Shown: positions 29,132 through 38,853, counted from the first letter of the stretch. The stretch: DNA of 64,000 nt from Chromobacterium subtsugae (GCF_001676875.1 NZ_JYKA01000022.1:1-64000), one strand, 5' to 3'. A program made the numbers and translations. The notes: generated by a model from the sequence alone, not told the origin.

Positions 29132-31162
29132 TCAAGCGCGGAACACCCGCACTTCCTGCTTCAGCGAGTCGGCCAGCTGCGCCATTTCGCCGGCGGTTTG
29201 CGCCGAACGCTCGGCTTCCTGATTGTGGGTTTCGGCCAACCGGGCCACCTGCGCCACCTGTTCCGCGATGTTTTCCACGGTCTGCCGCTGCGACGCCAGC
29301 TCCTGGTTGATGGCGGACACCACCGCCATCGAACGTTCGGCGTCGGCGACGATGGACCCCATCGCCTCCCGCGCCCTGGCGGTGATGGCCGCCCCTTCAG
29401 ACGCGCAGCTCACCGACTGGCGCATCGCCTGCGCCGCCAGCGTCGCCGCCTGCTGCATCGCGGCGATCATTTCGCCTATCTGCCGGGTGGACTGGCTGGT
29501 GCGCTCGGCCAGCTTGCGCACTTCGTCCGCCACCACCGCGAAGCCGCGGCCCATCTCGCCGGCGCGCGCCGCCTCTATCGCCGCGTTCAAGGCCAATAGA
29601 TTGGTCTGGTCGGCGATGTCGTGGATCACGTTGACGATGTCGCTGATCTGGCCGGCGTTGCTCTCCAGCGCCAGCAGGCTGTCGGCGGCGTTGTCCAGCG
29701 TCGCGGCGATGCGATTGACCTCGTCCACCGCCGCCGCCAGGCTGGCGCTGCCGTTCTGCGCCGCTTCGCTGGACGCCTGCGCCACCTCGCTGGCCTCGCC
29801 CGCCACCCTTTCGATCTGCTCCACCCCGGCGATCAGCAGCTCGGTGTGCTGCGACATCTGCCGGGCGCTGTCGCGCTGCTCGCCCGACGAAGCCGCCGCC
29901 GCGCCGGCCTTGTGCGACAGATCCTGCGCCGCCCGGTCCAGGTCCAGCGCGTGATGGCTGGTGCGGTTGAGCGCCAGCTGGAAGCTGTCCAGCAGGCCGT
30001 TCAACGCATTGGCCATTTCGCCCATCTCGCCGCCCCGCCCCGTCGGCAGGCGGCGCTGCAGATCATGGTTGTCCTGAATGGACGCCACCTCGGCCACCAG
30101 TTGGCGCACCGGACGCGTCACCAGGATGCGGGTCGCGCCCCACAACGCCAGCGCCAGCACCGCCAGCAGCACGCCGCAGCCGGCGGCCAGCCAGGCGATC
30201 AGCATGCGGTTTTCGCGCTGCAGCTCGGACTCGGTTTCGTCGCTGACCAGCAGCCAGTTCCACGGCGCGAAGCTGGCGTAGGACAGCATGTGCGCGGCGG
30301 CGCCCTTGTCGCCGGGCAGGCGCACCGACAGATTGCCGCTGCCGCCCTTGAGCAGTTCGCGCAGATAGGGCTTGCCGTCGGCGTCCAGCGATTTGTCCAC
30401 CGAACGGCCGTTCAGCCGCGGATGCAGCAGATAGCGGCCGAAACTGGCCGAAGCCGGATTGACATCGATCACGTCGATGTGGCCGCTATCCTCCAGCTTC
30501 ACCTTGCCCAGCCGCACCAGCAGGCTGGCGATACCCTCGGTGGCGCCGACGCCGACGAAGGTGGCGCCTATCACCTTGCCGTCGCCGTCCTTGATCGGGC
30601 TGTAGCTGGTGACGTAATCCTTGCCGTACAGATTGGCCAGGCCGATGTAGCCGTCGCCGGCGGCCAGCTTGGCGTAAGCCGGCGCGGCGCGCTCCAGCCG
30701 GCTGCCCAGCGCGCGGTTGCCGTTTTCCATCAGCAGCGTGGTGGACACGCGCACGAAGTCGTCTCCGTCGCGGACGAAGATGGACGCGACATTGCCGCTG
30801 ACCGCGGAAAAGTGGTCGACCATCCGGTTATTGCCGTTGACCGGCTCGCCGCCCATCAACAACGCCGGCGTCGCCGCGCCGGCCACATTGATCTTCTCTG
30901 CCGGATTCAGGCTGAAACCGCTCCTGAACTCGGCGAAGAACACTTTCTCGAATTGCCGGGTGGACAGGCGCAACGATTCGTTGAAACCGTCCACCATGTT
31001 CAGCGACTGCGCCAGCAGCTGGGCCTGCACTTTCTGGGTGCGCTCCAGCATCAAGCGCTGGCTGAACACATACAAGGGATACAGGATCGCGCCGGCCACC
31101 AGCGCCATCAGCACTACCTGGGTCAATACCAGCCGACTGCCTATGCTGCTCGCTCGCCTCAT
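29132..31162 (-). CDS. Methyl-accepting chemotaxis protein with Cache-type sensor
   Basis: 676 residues. First membrane helix about residues 10-32, a large periplasmic region of Cache type (containing the [20 protein letters not shown] strand set and a second half around [14 protein letters not shown]), second helix about 325-348, HAMP linker, then a full signalling domain with the conserved hairpin tip ([20 protein letters not shown]). It reports a periplasmic ligand to CheA/CheW. The [12 protein letters not shown] region is typical of Cache_3-Cache_2 receptors, which often bind small organic acids; the ligand is not identifiable here. The start [11 protein letters not shown] places the membrane helix correctly. 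Confidence 0.93.
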   Translation of the reverse strand: MRRASSIGSRLVLTQVVLMALVAGAILYPLYVFSQRLMLERTQKVQAQLLAQSLNMVDGFNESLRLSTRQFEKVFFAEFRSGFSLNPAEKINVAGAATPALLMGGEPVNGNNRMVDHFSAVSGNVASIFVRDGDDFVRVSTTLLMENGNRALGSRLERAAPAYAKLAAGDGYIGLANLYGKDYVTSYSPIKDGDGKVIGATFVGVGATEGIASLLVRLGKVKLEDSGHIDVIDVNPASASFGRYLLHPRLNGRSVDKSLDADGKPYLRELLKGGSGNLSVRLPGDKGAAAHMLSYASFAPWNWLLVSDETESELQRENRMLIAWLAAGCGVLLAVLALALWGATRILVTRPVRQLVAEVASIQDNHDLQRRLPTGRGGEMGEMANALNGLLDSFQLALNRTSHHALDLDRAAQDLSHKAGAAAASSGEQRDSARQMSQHTELLIAGVEQIERVAGEASEVAQASSEAAQNGSASLAAAVDEVNRIAATLDNAADSLLALESNAGQISDIVNVIHDIADQTNLLALNAAIEAARAGEMGRGFAVVADEVRKLAERTSQSTRQIGEMIAAMQQAATLAAQAMRQSVSCASEGAAITARAREAMGSIVADAERSMAVVSAINQELASQRQTVENIAEQVAQVARLAETHNQEAERSAQTAGEMAQLADSLKQEVRVFRA

Positions 31163-31445
31163 CTTCCACGCCTCCGCCCTGCAGAACCTTCCATGGCCGC
31201 CCATCCGCCGACGCCCCCTTCCTCATCTTATTACAAGCCAGGCGCTCGGCAGCGCCGGTCTCGACACCCATGGCAGCGCGATGAGTTCATTGGCATTTAA
31301 ATGCGCAAAATACATTCCCAAGCATTAGATAACGACAAGCGGCGGCGTTTGCGCGCCATCCATCTGGAACGGCTGTATTGGCCGTGCGACAATCCAGGCT
31401 GACAGAACAGAATCCGCCAGCCCGCCGGCCGCGGGCCCAGCCGCA

Positions 31446-33449
31446 ATGACAAGCCCAAGCACCCCACGCATTTCCACGCCTGCCCAGCTAGACTGGCAGG
31501 ATGGCCAACCTACGTCCATCGCCTTCGGCGACGTGTATTTTTCCCGCGACGCCGGCCTCGACGAAACCCGCCACGTTTTCCTCCAGCACAACCAGCTGGC
31601 CGAGCGCTTCGCCGCCCTGCCGCAGCGCGGGCAATTCACCATCGCCGAAACCGGCTTCGGCACCGGCCTGAATTTCCTCTGCGCCTGGCAATGCTTTGAG
31701 CAGCACGCGCCCGCCGACGCCCGGCTGCATTTCGTCAGCGCCGAGAAATACCCGCTGACCCCGCAGGACCTGTCCCGCGCGCTGGCGCTGTGGCCGGAGC
31801 TGGCGGCGCAGTCCAACCAGCTGCTGCGCCAATACGACATGCTGACGCCGGGCTGGCACCGCCTGCTGCTGGCCGGCGGCCGCGTCAGCCTGACGCTGAT
31901 GGTGGGGGACGTGCTGGACGTGCTGCCGCAGCTGGACGCCCGCGTCGACGCCTGGTTCCTCGACGGCTTCGCGCCGTCGAAAAATCCCGACATGTGGCAG
32001 CAGCCGCTGTTCGACCAGATGGCCCGTCTGTCCGCCCCTGGCGCCACTTTCGCCACCTTCACCAGCGCCGGCGCCGTGCGCCGCGGCCTGACCGCGGCCG
32101 GCTTCCAGGTGGAAAAAGCCCCCGGCCACGGCCAGAAACGCCATATCAGCCGCGGCTGGCTGCAAACCGCCGCCGCGATGCCCTGGCAAGCCCCCTGGTT
32201 CGCCCGCCCGCCGCAGCGCTGGCGCGAACGCAGCGCCATCGTGGTGGGCGGCGGCGTCGCCGGCGCGTCCACCGCGCACAGCCTGGCCGTGCGCGGCTGG
32301 CAGGTGACGCTGATCGAACGGATGCCCCGGCTTGCCAGCGCCGCCTCCGGCAACCCGCAGGGCGTGCTGTACACCAAGCTGTCGCCGCACCTGACGCCGC
32401 TGTCGCGCCTGGTGCTGTCCGGCTACGCGTACAGCCTGCGGACCCTGCGCGAACTGCTGCCGGAGGATGGCGAAAACTGGCGCGCCTGCGGCGTGCTGCA
32501 GCTGGCGCATGAAGCGAAGGAAGGGGAAAAACAGCAGGCGCTGGCGGAACTGGGGCTGCCGGAAGCGGTGATGCGCAAGCTGGACCGCGAGCAGGCCAGC
32601 GAGCTGGCTGGCGTGGCGCTGCCCTCAGGCGGGCTGTTCTTCCCGCAGGGCGGCTGGGTGCATCCGCCGGCCCTGGTGGCGCGGCTGGCCGACCACCCCA
32701 ATATCGCCGTGCGCACCAGCCATACCGTGCTGGAGCTGGAGTATGACCAGAACGAGCGCCATTGGCTGGCCAGCGACGAAAGCGGCCCGCTGGCCCTGGC
32801 CTCGGTGGTGGTGCTGGCGGGCGCGGCGGAAACCGCCCAGTTCGACGCCACCAGCCATCTGCCCTTGAAAAAGATACGCGGCCAGGTCACCAGCATCGCC
32901 GCGACGCCGGACAGCGAGCGGCTGGCCACCGTGCTGTGCGGCGAAGGCTATATCTCGCCGGCGCGCGGCGGCCGCCATTGCCTGGGCGCCACCTTCAAGT
33001 TCGACAGCGACGACCTGGCGGTAAACGACGCCGAACATGCGGAAAACCTGCAGATGCTGGCCGAGCTGGCGCCGCAATTGCATGACGGCCTGACCAGCGG
33101 CGGCCGCGGCGCGCTGGATGGCCGCGCCGCCTTCCGCTGCACCAGCCCGGACTACCTGCCGCTGATCGGCCCGGCCGTCGCCCGCCGCGACTTCGCGCAA
33201 TGCTACGCCGAACTCGCCCGGGATGCGTCCTTGCAGCCGCAGCAACCTTGCCCATGGGTGGAAGGCCTGTACGTCAACACCGCGCACGGCTCGCGCGGGC
33301 TGATCACCGCGCCGCTGTCGGGCGAGATCCTGGCGGCGCTGCTGGAAGACGAACCGACGCCGCTGCCGGCCCACCTGATGCAGGCCATCCATCCCAGCCG
33401 CTTCCTGCTGCGCGACCTGATCCGCCGCAAGCTGGATCCGGCCGCGTGA
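31446..33449 (+). CDS. mnmC: Bifunctional tRNA wobble-uridine modification enzyme MnmC
   Basis: 667 residues with two fused domains. The N-terminal methyltransferase part (about 1-245) has the SAM-binding ETGFGTGLNFLCAW and the DAWFLDGFAPSKNPDMW motif. The C-terminal FAD-dependent oxidase (about 260-667) begins with a Rossmann motif (IVVGGGVAGASTAHSLA). MnmC converts cmnm5(s2)U34 of tRNA via nm5 to mnm5. Both halves are present and no frameshift is seen. It converges on the thioesterase gene with only four bases between stops. Confidence 0.96.
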   Translation: MTSPSTPRISTPAQLDWQDGQPTSIAFGDVYFSRDAGLDETRHVFLQHNQLAERFAALPQRGQFTIAETGFGTGLNFLCAWQCFEQHAPADARLHFVSAEKYPLTPQDLSRALALWPELAAQSNQLLRQYDMLTPGWHRLLLAGGRVSLTLMVGDVLDVLPQLDARVDAWFLDGFAPSKNPDMWQQPLFDQMARLSAPGATFATFTSAGAVRRGLTAAGFQVEKAPGHGQKRHISRGWLQTAAAMPWQAPWFARPPQRWRERSAIVVGGGVAGASTAHSLAVRGWQVTLIERMPRLASAASGNPQGVLYTKLSPHLTPLSRLVLSGYAYSLRTLRELLPEDGENWRACGVLQLAHEAKEGEKQQALAELGLPEAVMRKLDREQASELAGVALPSGGLFFPQGGWVHPPALVARLADHPNIAVRTSHTVLELEYDQNERHWLASDESGPLALASVVVLAGAAETAQFDATSHLPLKKIRGQVTSIAATPDSERLATVLCGEGYISPARGGRHCLGATFKFDSDDLAVNDAEHAENLQMLAELAPQLHDGLTSGGRGALDGRAAFRCTSPDYLPLIGPAVARRDFAQCYAELARDASLQPQQPCPWVEGLYVNTAHGSRGLITAPLSGEILAALLEDEPTPLPAHLMQAIHPSRFLLRDLIRRKLDPAA

Positions 33450-33453
33450 CGAA

Positions 33454-33879
33454 TCACGCCGCCGGCAGCGCGCGCTGGATGGCTTCGCGGATGGGGTCGG
33501 GAATGGCGACCGACTTTTCCGCCTTGTAATCGACCCATACCAGCAGCACCTCGGCGCTGGCGTAAACCGTGCCGGGGTCGTCCTGCCGGTAGAAGTGGTG
33601 GCGCAGCTTCAGGCTGCTGTTCCCCAGTTTTTCCAGTTCGATGGTGATGTCCAGCGTCGCCGGGTAGGTCAGTTGCTTGCGGAAGGTGCAGGCGGTATTG
33701 GCCAGCACCGGCCCGATGCCTTCCGGGTCGATGCCGTAGCCCAGCGAATTCAGCCACTCTATCCGCACCTGCTCCAGATAGCGGAAATAGTAGGTGTTGT
33801 TCAGATGGCCGACGGCGTCCATATCGCCCCAGCGCATGCTGATGGTGCGCTTGTCTATTACCGGATAATGCGTAGTCAA
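33454..33879 (-). CDS. Hotdog-fold acyl-CoA thioesterase (YbgC/FcbC-like)
   Basis: 141 residues. The hotdog signature is clear: MRWGDMDAVGHLNNTYYFRYLEQ, with the catalytic Asp and the HLNN turn of 4-hydroxybenzoyl-CoA-type thioesterases. Such enzymes hydrolyse short or medium acyl-CoA esters in the cytosol. The start is best placed at a TTG (33877-33879) giving a product beginning TTHYPVIDKRT; AAAGGA lies seven bases upstream. An ATG far upstream would add a stretch without family resemblance. Confidence 0.85.
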   Translation of the reverse strand: MTTHYPVIDKRTISMRWGDMDAVGHLNNTYYFRYLEQVRIEWLNSLGYGIDPEGIGPVLANTACTFRKQLTYPATLDITIELEKLGNSSLKLRHHFYRQDDPGTVYASAEVLLVWVDYKAEKSVAIPDPIREAIQRALPAA

Positions 33880-34067
33880 AATCTGGTCCTTTGCTCCCCG
33901 ATGATCTCCGGATAATAACGGCAAATTGCCTGACGCGTCTGCCTCTGGGCATTCCAGGCGATTGTTTTGCGGAAGTGTTAATTCCAGCCGGATTTCATTA
34001 CACCCCGTCACATAAGCGCTCAACAATCATGCTACAGCGCCGCCGGCCCTGCCGGGATAATCACCTC

Positions 34068-34190
34068 GTCAGTTCGCGAAACCCAAGGGATGAGCGGACC
34101 GGACGCGATCGGATTGCGTCGTCAACGGCGCGCAGTCTGGTCACCTGAGCGAAGGTGCAATTGGGAGCCCCCTGTGGGGCTCTTTTTTTT
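34068..34190 (+). ncRNA. Candidate structured RNA / riboswitch-like leader upstream of crcB
   Basis: A 120-base stretch with consistent pairing ending in a strong terminator. CCCAA (34082-34086) can pair with TTGGG (34161-34165), closing a domain; inside, GACCGGA can pair with TCTGGTC (34136-34142), and CACCT with AGGTG (34142-34157). The closing strand abuts the terminator stem, so the two folds compete at their junction. Several GGA triplets (GGGAT, CGGAC, CCGGAC, TCGGAT) occur, one in a predicted loop, as in CsrA/RsmA-binding RNAs. The fluoride riboswitch consensus normally found before crcB is not recognisable. It could be an independent small RNA or a regulatory leader. Confidence 0.35.
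34165..34190 (+). terminator. Strong terminator upstream of crcB
   Basis: GAGCCCC, loop CTGT, GGGGCTC, then eight T residues. No protein-coding gene ends just before it, so it terminates either a small RNA or a regulated crcB leader. It is 76 bases upstream of the crcB start. Confidence 0.88.
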
Positions 34191-34265
34191 CGCCCGGCCG
34201 CTCCCTGTACGAAAGCTGCCGCGCCATGCAGAATGGCTGGCATCGCCACTCCCGCCCTCGTCACC

Positions 34266-34646
34266 ATGTGGAAATCGATATTCGCCATCGCCGCCGGCGC
34301 CGCCATCGGCGCGCTGCTGCGCTGGTTTCTCGGCCTGCGGCTGAACAGCCTGTTCCCCTCCCTGCCGCTGGGCACGCTGGCCGCCAACCTGATAGGCGGC
34401 TACATCATCGGCCTGGCGGTGGCGCTGTTCGCCGACATGCCCAGCCTGCCGCCGATGTGGCGGCTGCTGATCATCACCGGCTTCTGCGGCGGCCTGACCA
34501 CCTTTTCCACTTTTTCCGCCGAAGTGGTGGAACTGCTGCGCCAGGGGCAACTGGTTCCCGCCTTCACCGCCATCGCCGCGCATGTCAGCGGCTCCCTGCT
34601 GATGACCATGGCCGGCATCGCCAGCTGGCAGCTGCTGCGGCGCTGA
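34266..34646 (+). CDS. crcB: Fluoride channel CrcB/Fluc
   Basis: 126 residues with four membrane helices and the family signatures [30 protein letters not shown] (with the pore Asn) and [15 protein letters not shown]. Fluc proteins are dual-topology dimers that let fluoride leave the cell. The start [11 protein letters not shown] is typical for the family; upstream in-frame ATGs would add a tail without homology. A terminator in the leader suggests regulated transcription. Confidence 0.95.
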   Translation: MWKSIFAIAAGAAIGALLRWFLGLRLNSLFPSLPLGTLAANLIGGYIIGLAVALFADMPSLPPMWRLLIITGFCGGLTTFSTFSAEVVELLRQGQLVPAFTAIAAHVSGSLLMTMAGIASWQLLRR

Positions 34647-34737
34647 CCGCAGCCGGCGCTACGTATTCAACACAATTACCAACCGGCTGTCCGCTTCCTA
34701 TGTTTCAACCTCCGATAGTTGCGTTTAGGAGAGAAAC

Positions 34738-35190
34738 ATGGCCAGTCCCCTTACCCTGCTGATGCCGGTGGCGCCCGACGCGGACCTGACCGCCCTGGCC
34801 GCCACCGTGAAGGAAAACCAGCCGCTGCTGCACGCGGCGCTGACCAAGATCGGCACCGTCCACTACGCCCGCACCCAGTTGCTGGACCGCGCCGCGCCCA
34901 ATCTCCAGCCCGGCATCAAGCCCAGCAAAAGCTACGTGCTGGCGGTGATCACCGAATACGACGGCAGCTTCGACAGCTACATCCAGGACTTCGTCAAGGA
35001 AGTCGGCCCCATCTTCGACGCCTTGCTGCGCTTCATCGACGGCGCCTCCGGCCTGATTCCGGTCGCCAGCCACGTCGCCGCGTTCAAGGCCTTCATCGCC
35101 GCCAACGACGCCTCGCAGCACGCCCCCAACAATGACATGTACCAGGCCTACACCGCCACCGTGCAGCAGGTGCTGGCCTCGCTGCCCTGA
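34738..35190 (+). CDS. Uncharacterised partner protein of the DyP peroxidase
   Basis: 150 residues, no signal peptide. It contains VHYARTQLL and LAVITEYDGSFDSYIQDFV, a motif pair I associate with a small uncharacterised family found beside or fused to haem peroxidases and related oxidases; I cannot name a reaction. The ATG follows GGAGAGAAAC. It ends 72 bases upstream of the DyP gene on the same strand, with no terminator between, so the two are likely cotranscribed and functionally linked (inference). Confidence 0.7.
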   Translation: MASPLTLLMPVAPDADLTALAATVKENQPLLHAALTKIGTVHYARTQLLDRAAPNLQPGIKPSKSYVLAVITEYDGSFDSYIQDFVKEVGPIFDALLRFIDGASGLIPVASHVAAFKAFIAANDASQHAPNNDMYQAYTATVQQVLASLP

Positions 35191-35262
35191 ACATTGCCCG
35201 GACCAAGCGGCCCACCCGCGCCAGCGGCGGCCGCCCGCATCCCGCCCCCTAGGAGCTGCCGC

Positions 35263-36684
35263 ATGACCCCAGCCATTGCCTACGACGACGTGCAGGGCAC
35301 CATTCTGCGCGGCTACCGGGTGGAACGCGCCCGCCACTTCATCCTGCGCATCGACGACAAAGCCCGCGCGGCGGCGCTGATACTCAAGCTGGTGGACGGC
35401 GAACTGGGGTTGCCCCCCATCACCACCGCCCAACGCGGCGCGCAAAAACCCATCCACTTCCTCAATCTCAGCTTCACCTGCGCCGGCCTGGCGCGGCTGG
35501 GACTGAGCGATGCGCAGCTGCAAACCTTCGACGCGTCTTTCCGCCAGGGCGCGACCGATCCCGGCATCGCCGCCAGCATCGGCGACACTGGCGACAGCGC
35601 GCCGCAGCACTGGATAGGCGGCCTGGATCAGGGCGCCCAAGTCCATGCGCTGCTCAGCCTATGGGTGGATGGGTCTGCAGAACAGCTGGAGTCGGCCAGC
35701 GCCAAGCTATGCTGCGCCTTCGCCGATTACGGCGTGAAGAAATTGTCGGCGCAAGACGCCGTGGCACTGCCGGATAACAAAGTGCACTTCGGCTATCGCG
35801 ACAGCATCGCTCAGCCCACCATCATCGGCGCGCCGCCGCGCAAGCGCGACATCCCGGACGATCAACCGCCGGTGGCCACCGGCGAATTCCTGCTGGGTTA
35901 TCCCAACGAAAGCGGCGGCAGCTACACGCTGGAGCCGAAAGAACTGTCGCTCAACAGCAGCTTCGCCGCCTTCCGCATCCTGGAGCAGGATGTGGAAGGC
36001 TTCGAAAGCTTTCTGCAAACCTACGCTCCCCGCCTGGGAGTCGATGCCGAAACGCTGGCGGCGAAAGTCTGCGGCCGCTGGCGCAACGGCAACCCGCTGA
36101 CCTTGCGTCCCGACGCGGCCGGCGAGGTCTTGCCGCCCTCGCAGCTGAACGACTTCCATTACGTCGACGCCACGCTGGACAAGGACGATACGCTGGGCCT
36201 GAAGTGCCCGATAGGCTCGCACATCCGCCGCAGCAATCCGCGCGACGGCGCGGTGGTGGGCGCCGGCAGCCCGCTGCACCGCATCGTGCGCCGCGCCATG
36301 CCATACGGCCCGGAATACGACCCGGCCAAGCCGGACGCGCAAAAGCGCGGCCTGATCGGCTATTTCATCAATGCCAGCATCGCCAACCAGTTCGAGTTCG
36401 TCACCAGCCAGTGGGTGCTGCGCTCCGACTTCGTCAAATCGGCCACCGGACCGGGCGGGCCGGAACAAGGCAACGCGGTGTTCAACATCAGCGGGGAGGA
36501 CGTGTTCATCGGCGTCAACCCGGTCGACCAAAGCTCCTTCACCGATGCCCAGGCCGGCCCCAAGGGGCAGAACAACAAACGGATCACCGGCTTTCCCCGG
36601 CTGATCCACACCCGCGGCAGCGCCTATTGCTTCTTCCCCAGCATCAGTGGCCTGCGCTACCTGGCGAAACTGGCGGCCGGCTGA
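35263..36684 (+). CDS. DyP-type haem peroxidase
   Basis: 473 residues, in the range of the larger (class C/D or V) dye-decolourising peroxidases. It starts with the family opener DVQGTILRGY. The haem pocket is visible: the GxxDG motif appears as Gly177-Tyr-Arg-Asp180-Ser181, keeping the catalytic Asp but with Ser replacing the last Gly; the proximal haem ligand is His320 in GSHIRRSNPRD, and a distal Arg lies in RIVRRAMPYG. DyPs oxidise dyes, lignin-like phenols or unknown natural substrates with H2O2. No Tat or Sec signal and no encapsulin-targeting tail is obvious. AGGAG precedes the ATG. Confidence 0.92.
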   Translation: MTPAIAYDDVQGTILRGYRVERARHFILRIDDKARAAALILKLVDGELGLPPITTAQRGAQKPIHFLNLSFTCAGLARLGLSDAQLQTFDASFRQGATDPGIAASIGDTGDSAPQHWIGGLDQGAQVHALLSLWVDGSAEQLESASAKLCCAFADYGVKKLSAQDAVALPDNKVHFGYRDSIAQPTIIGAPPRKRDIPDDQPPVATGEFLLGYPNESGGSYTLEPKELSLNSSFAAFRILEQDVEGFESFLQTYAPRLGVDAETLAAKVCGRWRNGNPLTLRPDAAGEVLPPSQLNDFHYVDATLDKDDTLGLKCPIGSHIRRSNPRDGAVVGAGSPLHRIVRRAMPYGPEYDPAKPDAQKRGLIGYFINASIANQFEFVTSQWVLRSDFVKSATGPGGPEQGNAVFNISGEDVFIGVNPVDQSSFTDAQAGPKGQNNKRITGFPRLIHTRGSAYCFFPSISGLRYLAKLAAG

Positions 36685-36691
36685 CAAACGC

Positions 36692-36730
36692 GAAAACCCC
36701 CGCGGCCCATGCGGGCGGCGGGGGTGGTTT
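36692..36730. terminator. Hairpin between the DyP gene and gltX
   Basis: ACCCCCGC (36696-36703) pairs with GCGGGGGT (36718-36725), with an inner GCCC/GGGC pairing; AAAA on the left serves gltX and GGTTT on the right serves the peroxidase. Confidence 0.6.
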
Positions 36731-36751
36731 CCTGCCGTGCGGCGGAAAGGG

Positions 36752-38137
36752 TCAGCCGCGCAGGCGGCGCAGCACCTCGTCCTTGCCGATCAAGGCCAGC
36801 ACCGCGTCCACCGACGGGGTCTGGGTGGTGCCGCATACCAGCACGCGCAGCGGCATGCCCAGCTGGCCCATCTTGATGCCTTCGTCGGCGCAGAACGGTT
36901 TGAACAGCTCATGGATGGATTCGGCGCTCCAGGCTTCCAGAGCAGCCAGTCGGTCGACGAAGCGGCCCATGCGCGCTACAGCGTCTCCGGCCAGATGCTT
37001 CTCCACATCGGCGGCGACCGGTTCGCGCTTTTTGTAGAAGTAATCGACTTCCAGCGCCAGCGCGTTCAGGTCCTGCACCCGCTCCTTCACCAGCGCCAGC
37101 ACGTCGCCGATGGCCGGGCCATGGGTGGTATCGACGCCGGCTTTCGCCAGGCGCGGCGCGATCAGCTCGGCCAGGCGGCCGTTGTCGGCGGCCTTGATGT
37201 GCTGCGCGTTCAGCCACATGAATTTTTCCTGGTTGAAGCGGCTGGCGGACGGGCTCACCGCCTCCAGCGTGAACCATTCGACGAACTGCTCCATGCTGAA
37301 GAATTCGTCGTCGCCATGGCCCCAGCCCAGGCGCGCCAGGTAGTTCAGCAGCGCTTCCGGCAGGATGCCCTTGTCGGCGTAGTCCACCACGCTGACCGCG
37401 TCGCGGCGCTTGGACATCTTCTGGCCGTCTTCATTCAGGATCATCGGCAGGTGGCCGTACACTGGCAGCGGCGCGTTCAGCGCCTTGAGAATATTGATCT
37501 GGCGCGGGGTGTTGTTGACGTGGTCGTCGCCGCGGATCACGTGGGTGATCTGCATGTCCCAGTCGTCCACCACCACGCAGAAGTTATAGGTGGGGCTGCC
37601 GTCGGGACGGGCGATGATCAGGTCGTCCAGCTCTTCATTGGAGATTTCGATGCGGCCCTTGACCGCGTCGTCCCAGGCCACCACGCCAGCGAGCGGCGTC
37701 TTGAAGCGCACCACCGGCTGCACGCCCTCCGGGATGGCCGGCAGCGTTTTGCCGGCTTCCGGGCGCCAGCGGCGGTCGTAGCGCGGCTTGTCGCCGCGGG
37801 CTTCCTGCTCGGCGCGCATCGCTTCCAGCTCTTCCTTGCTGCAATAGCAGTGGTAGGCGTGGCCGGAGGCCAGCAGCTGCTGGATCACTTCCTTGTAGCG
37901 GTCGAAGCGATGGGTCTGGTAGAACGGGCCTTCATCGTAGTCCAGGCCCACCCAGTGCATGCCGTCCAGAATCGCCTTCACCGACTCCGGCGTGGAGCGC
38001 TCCAGATCGGTGTCTTCGATGCGCAGCACGAACACGCCGTTGTTTTTGCGGGCATAGGCCCAGGAGAACAGCGCGGTGCGCACGCCGCCGATGTGCAGGT
38101 AACCGGTGGGGCTGGGGGCGAAACGGGTACGGATCAT
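36752..38137 (-). CDS. gltX: Glutamyl-tRNA synthetase
   Basis: 461 residues, discriminating bacterial GluRS. HIGH-type motif in RFAPSPTGYLHIGGVRTALF and the KMSKR motif in GQKMSKRRDAVSV. The zinc-like Cys cluster is partly kept (HCYCSKEEL). It charges tRNA-Glu and so also feeds haem synthesis. The start at MIRTRFAPSP is the family standard. Single-gene unit. Confidence 0.98.
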   Translation of the reverse strand: MIRTRFAPSPTGYLHIGGVRTALFSWAYARKNNGVFVLRIEDTDLERSTPESVKAILDGMHWVGLDYDEGPFYQTHRFDRYKEVIQQLLASGHAYHCYCSKEELEAMRAEQEARGDKPRYDRRWRPEAGKTLPAIPEGVQPVVRFKTPLAGVVAWDDAVKGRIEISNEELDDLIIARPDGSPTYNFCVVVDDWDMQITHVIRGDDHVNNTPRQINILKALNAPLPVYGHLPMILNEDGQKMSKRRDAVSVVDYADKGILPEALLNYLARLGWGHGDDEFFSMEQFVEWFTLEAVSPSASRFNQEKFMWLNAQHIKAADNGRLAELIAPRLAKAGVDTTHGPAIGDVLALVKERVQDLNALALEVDYFYKKREPVAADVEKHLAGDAVARMGRFVDRLAALEAWSAESIHELFKPFCADEGIKMGQLGMPLRVLVCGTTQTPSVDAVLALIGKDEVLRRLRG

Positions 38138-38189
38138 GATGGGTTGGACTCTGAGAAAAACACACAAGGGCGCCATTGTACGCCGCCAA

Positions 38190-38222
38190 CAAAAAAGCCC
38201 GCAAACTTGCGGGCTTCTTTTT
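38190..38222 (-). terminator. Terminator after the LysE-type exporter gene
   Basis: AGCCCGC, loop AAACTT, GCGGGCT with A6 on one side and TTCTTTTT on the other; functional for the minus strand. Confidence 0.85.
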
Positions 38223-38229
38223 GGCCGGC

Positions 38230-38853
38230 TCAGACCATATTGGGCAAGGCCCCGCTCGGCATCATCTGCGCCAGCAGCCAGAAGGCGGTCAGCGCCAGCA
38301 TCGCGGCCATGCTGAAGTTGAACGCGCGCAGCCGCGGCGGGGAATCGAGGAAACGTCGGATGGCCACGCCGGAGCCGGCCCACACCGCGATGCACGGCAG
38401 GCTGGTGAAAAAGGTGATCAGCGCGAACAGCGCGGCGGCGTGCCACGGATTCATGTGCGCCGGCAGGAACACCATCACCAGGTTGAAGCCCATCAGCCAC
38501 ACCTTGGGATTGAGCCAGTTGAACAGGATGCCGCCCCAGAAGCCCATCGGCCGGACGCCGGCGTCGGCGCTCTTGGCCGCCCCCGCGCGCGCCATGCTCC
38601 ACGACAGCCACAGCAGGTAGCCGCAGCCGGCGATCGCCAGATACAGCTGCAGCGACTCCATCAGCGACATCAGCGCGCCCAAACCGACAGAGAGGATGCC
38701 TACCTGCAGCGACAGGCCCAGCGCCATGCCCAGCAGCGACGGCAGCGTGCGCGAAAAACCGAAATTGACCCCCGACGACGCCAGCACCAGATTATTGGGG
38801 CCGGGGGTGATGGACATCACCAGCAGATAGGTGACCAGTGCAAGCAGATTCAT
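38230..38853 (-). CDS. LysE/RhtB-family amino-acid exporter
   Basis: 207 residues with six predicted membrane helices and the family opener SITPGPNNLVLASSGVNFG. LysE/RhtB proteins export amino acids such as lysine, homoserine, threonine, cysteine or leucine using the proton gradient. The substrate is not readable from sequence. It diverges from a MocR-type regulator across a perfect palindrome, and the next gene beyond the regulator is metY, so a sulfur amino acid or homoserine derivative is a reasonable guess (inference). Confidence 0.93.
   Translation of the reverse strand: MNLLALVTYLLVMSITPGPNNLVLASSGVNFGFSRTLPSLLGMALGLSLQVGILSVGLGALMSLMESLQLYLAIAGCGYLLWLSWSMARAGAAKSADAGVRPMGFWGGILFNWLNPKVWLMGFNLVMVFLPAHMNPWHAAALFALITFFTSLPCIAVWAGSGVAIRRFLDSPPRLRAFNFSMAAMLALTAFWLLAQMMPSGALPNMV

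Noticed and set aside
34140-34165. Glycine-riboswitch-like string GCGAAGGTGCAA
   Set aside because: The flanking GAGAG and CTCTCAGG elements required for that aptamer are absent.
34080-34190. Fluoride riboswitch before crcB
   Set aside because: The conserved GGxGAUGG start and CUGAUGA segment of the known crcB motif cannot be found, although the gene and terminator are in the right place.
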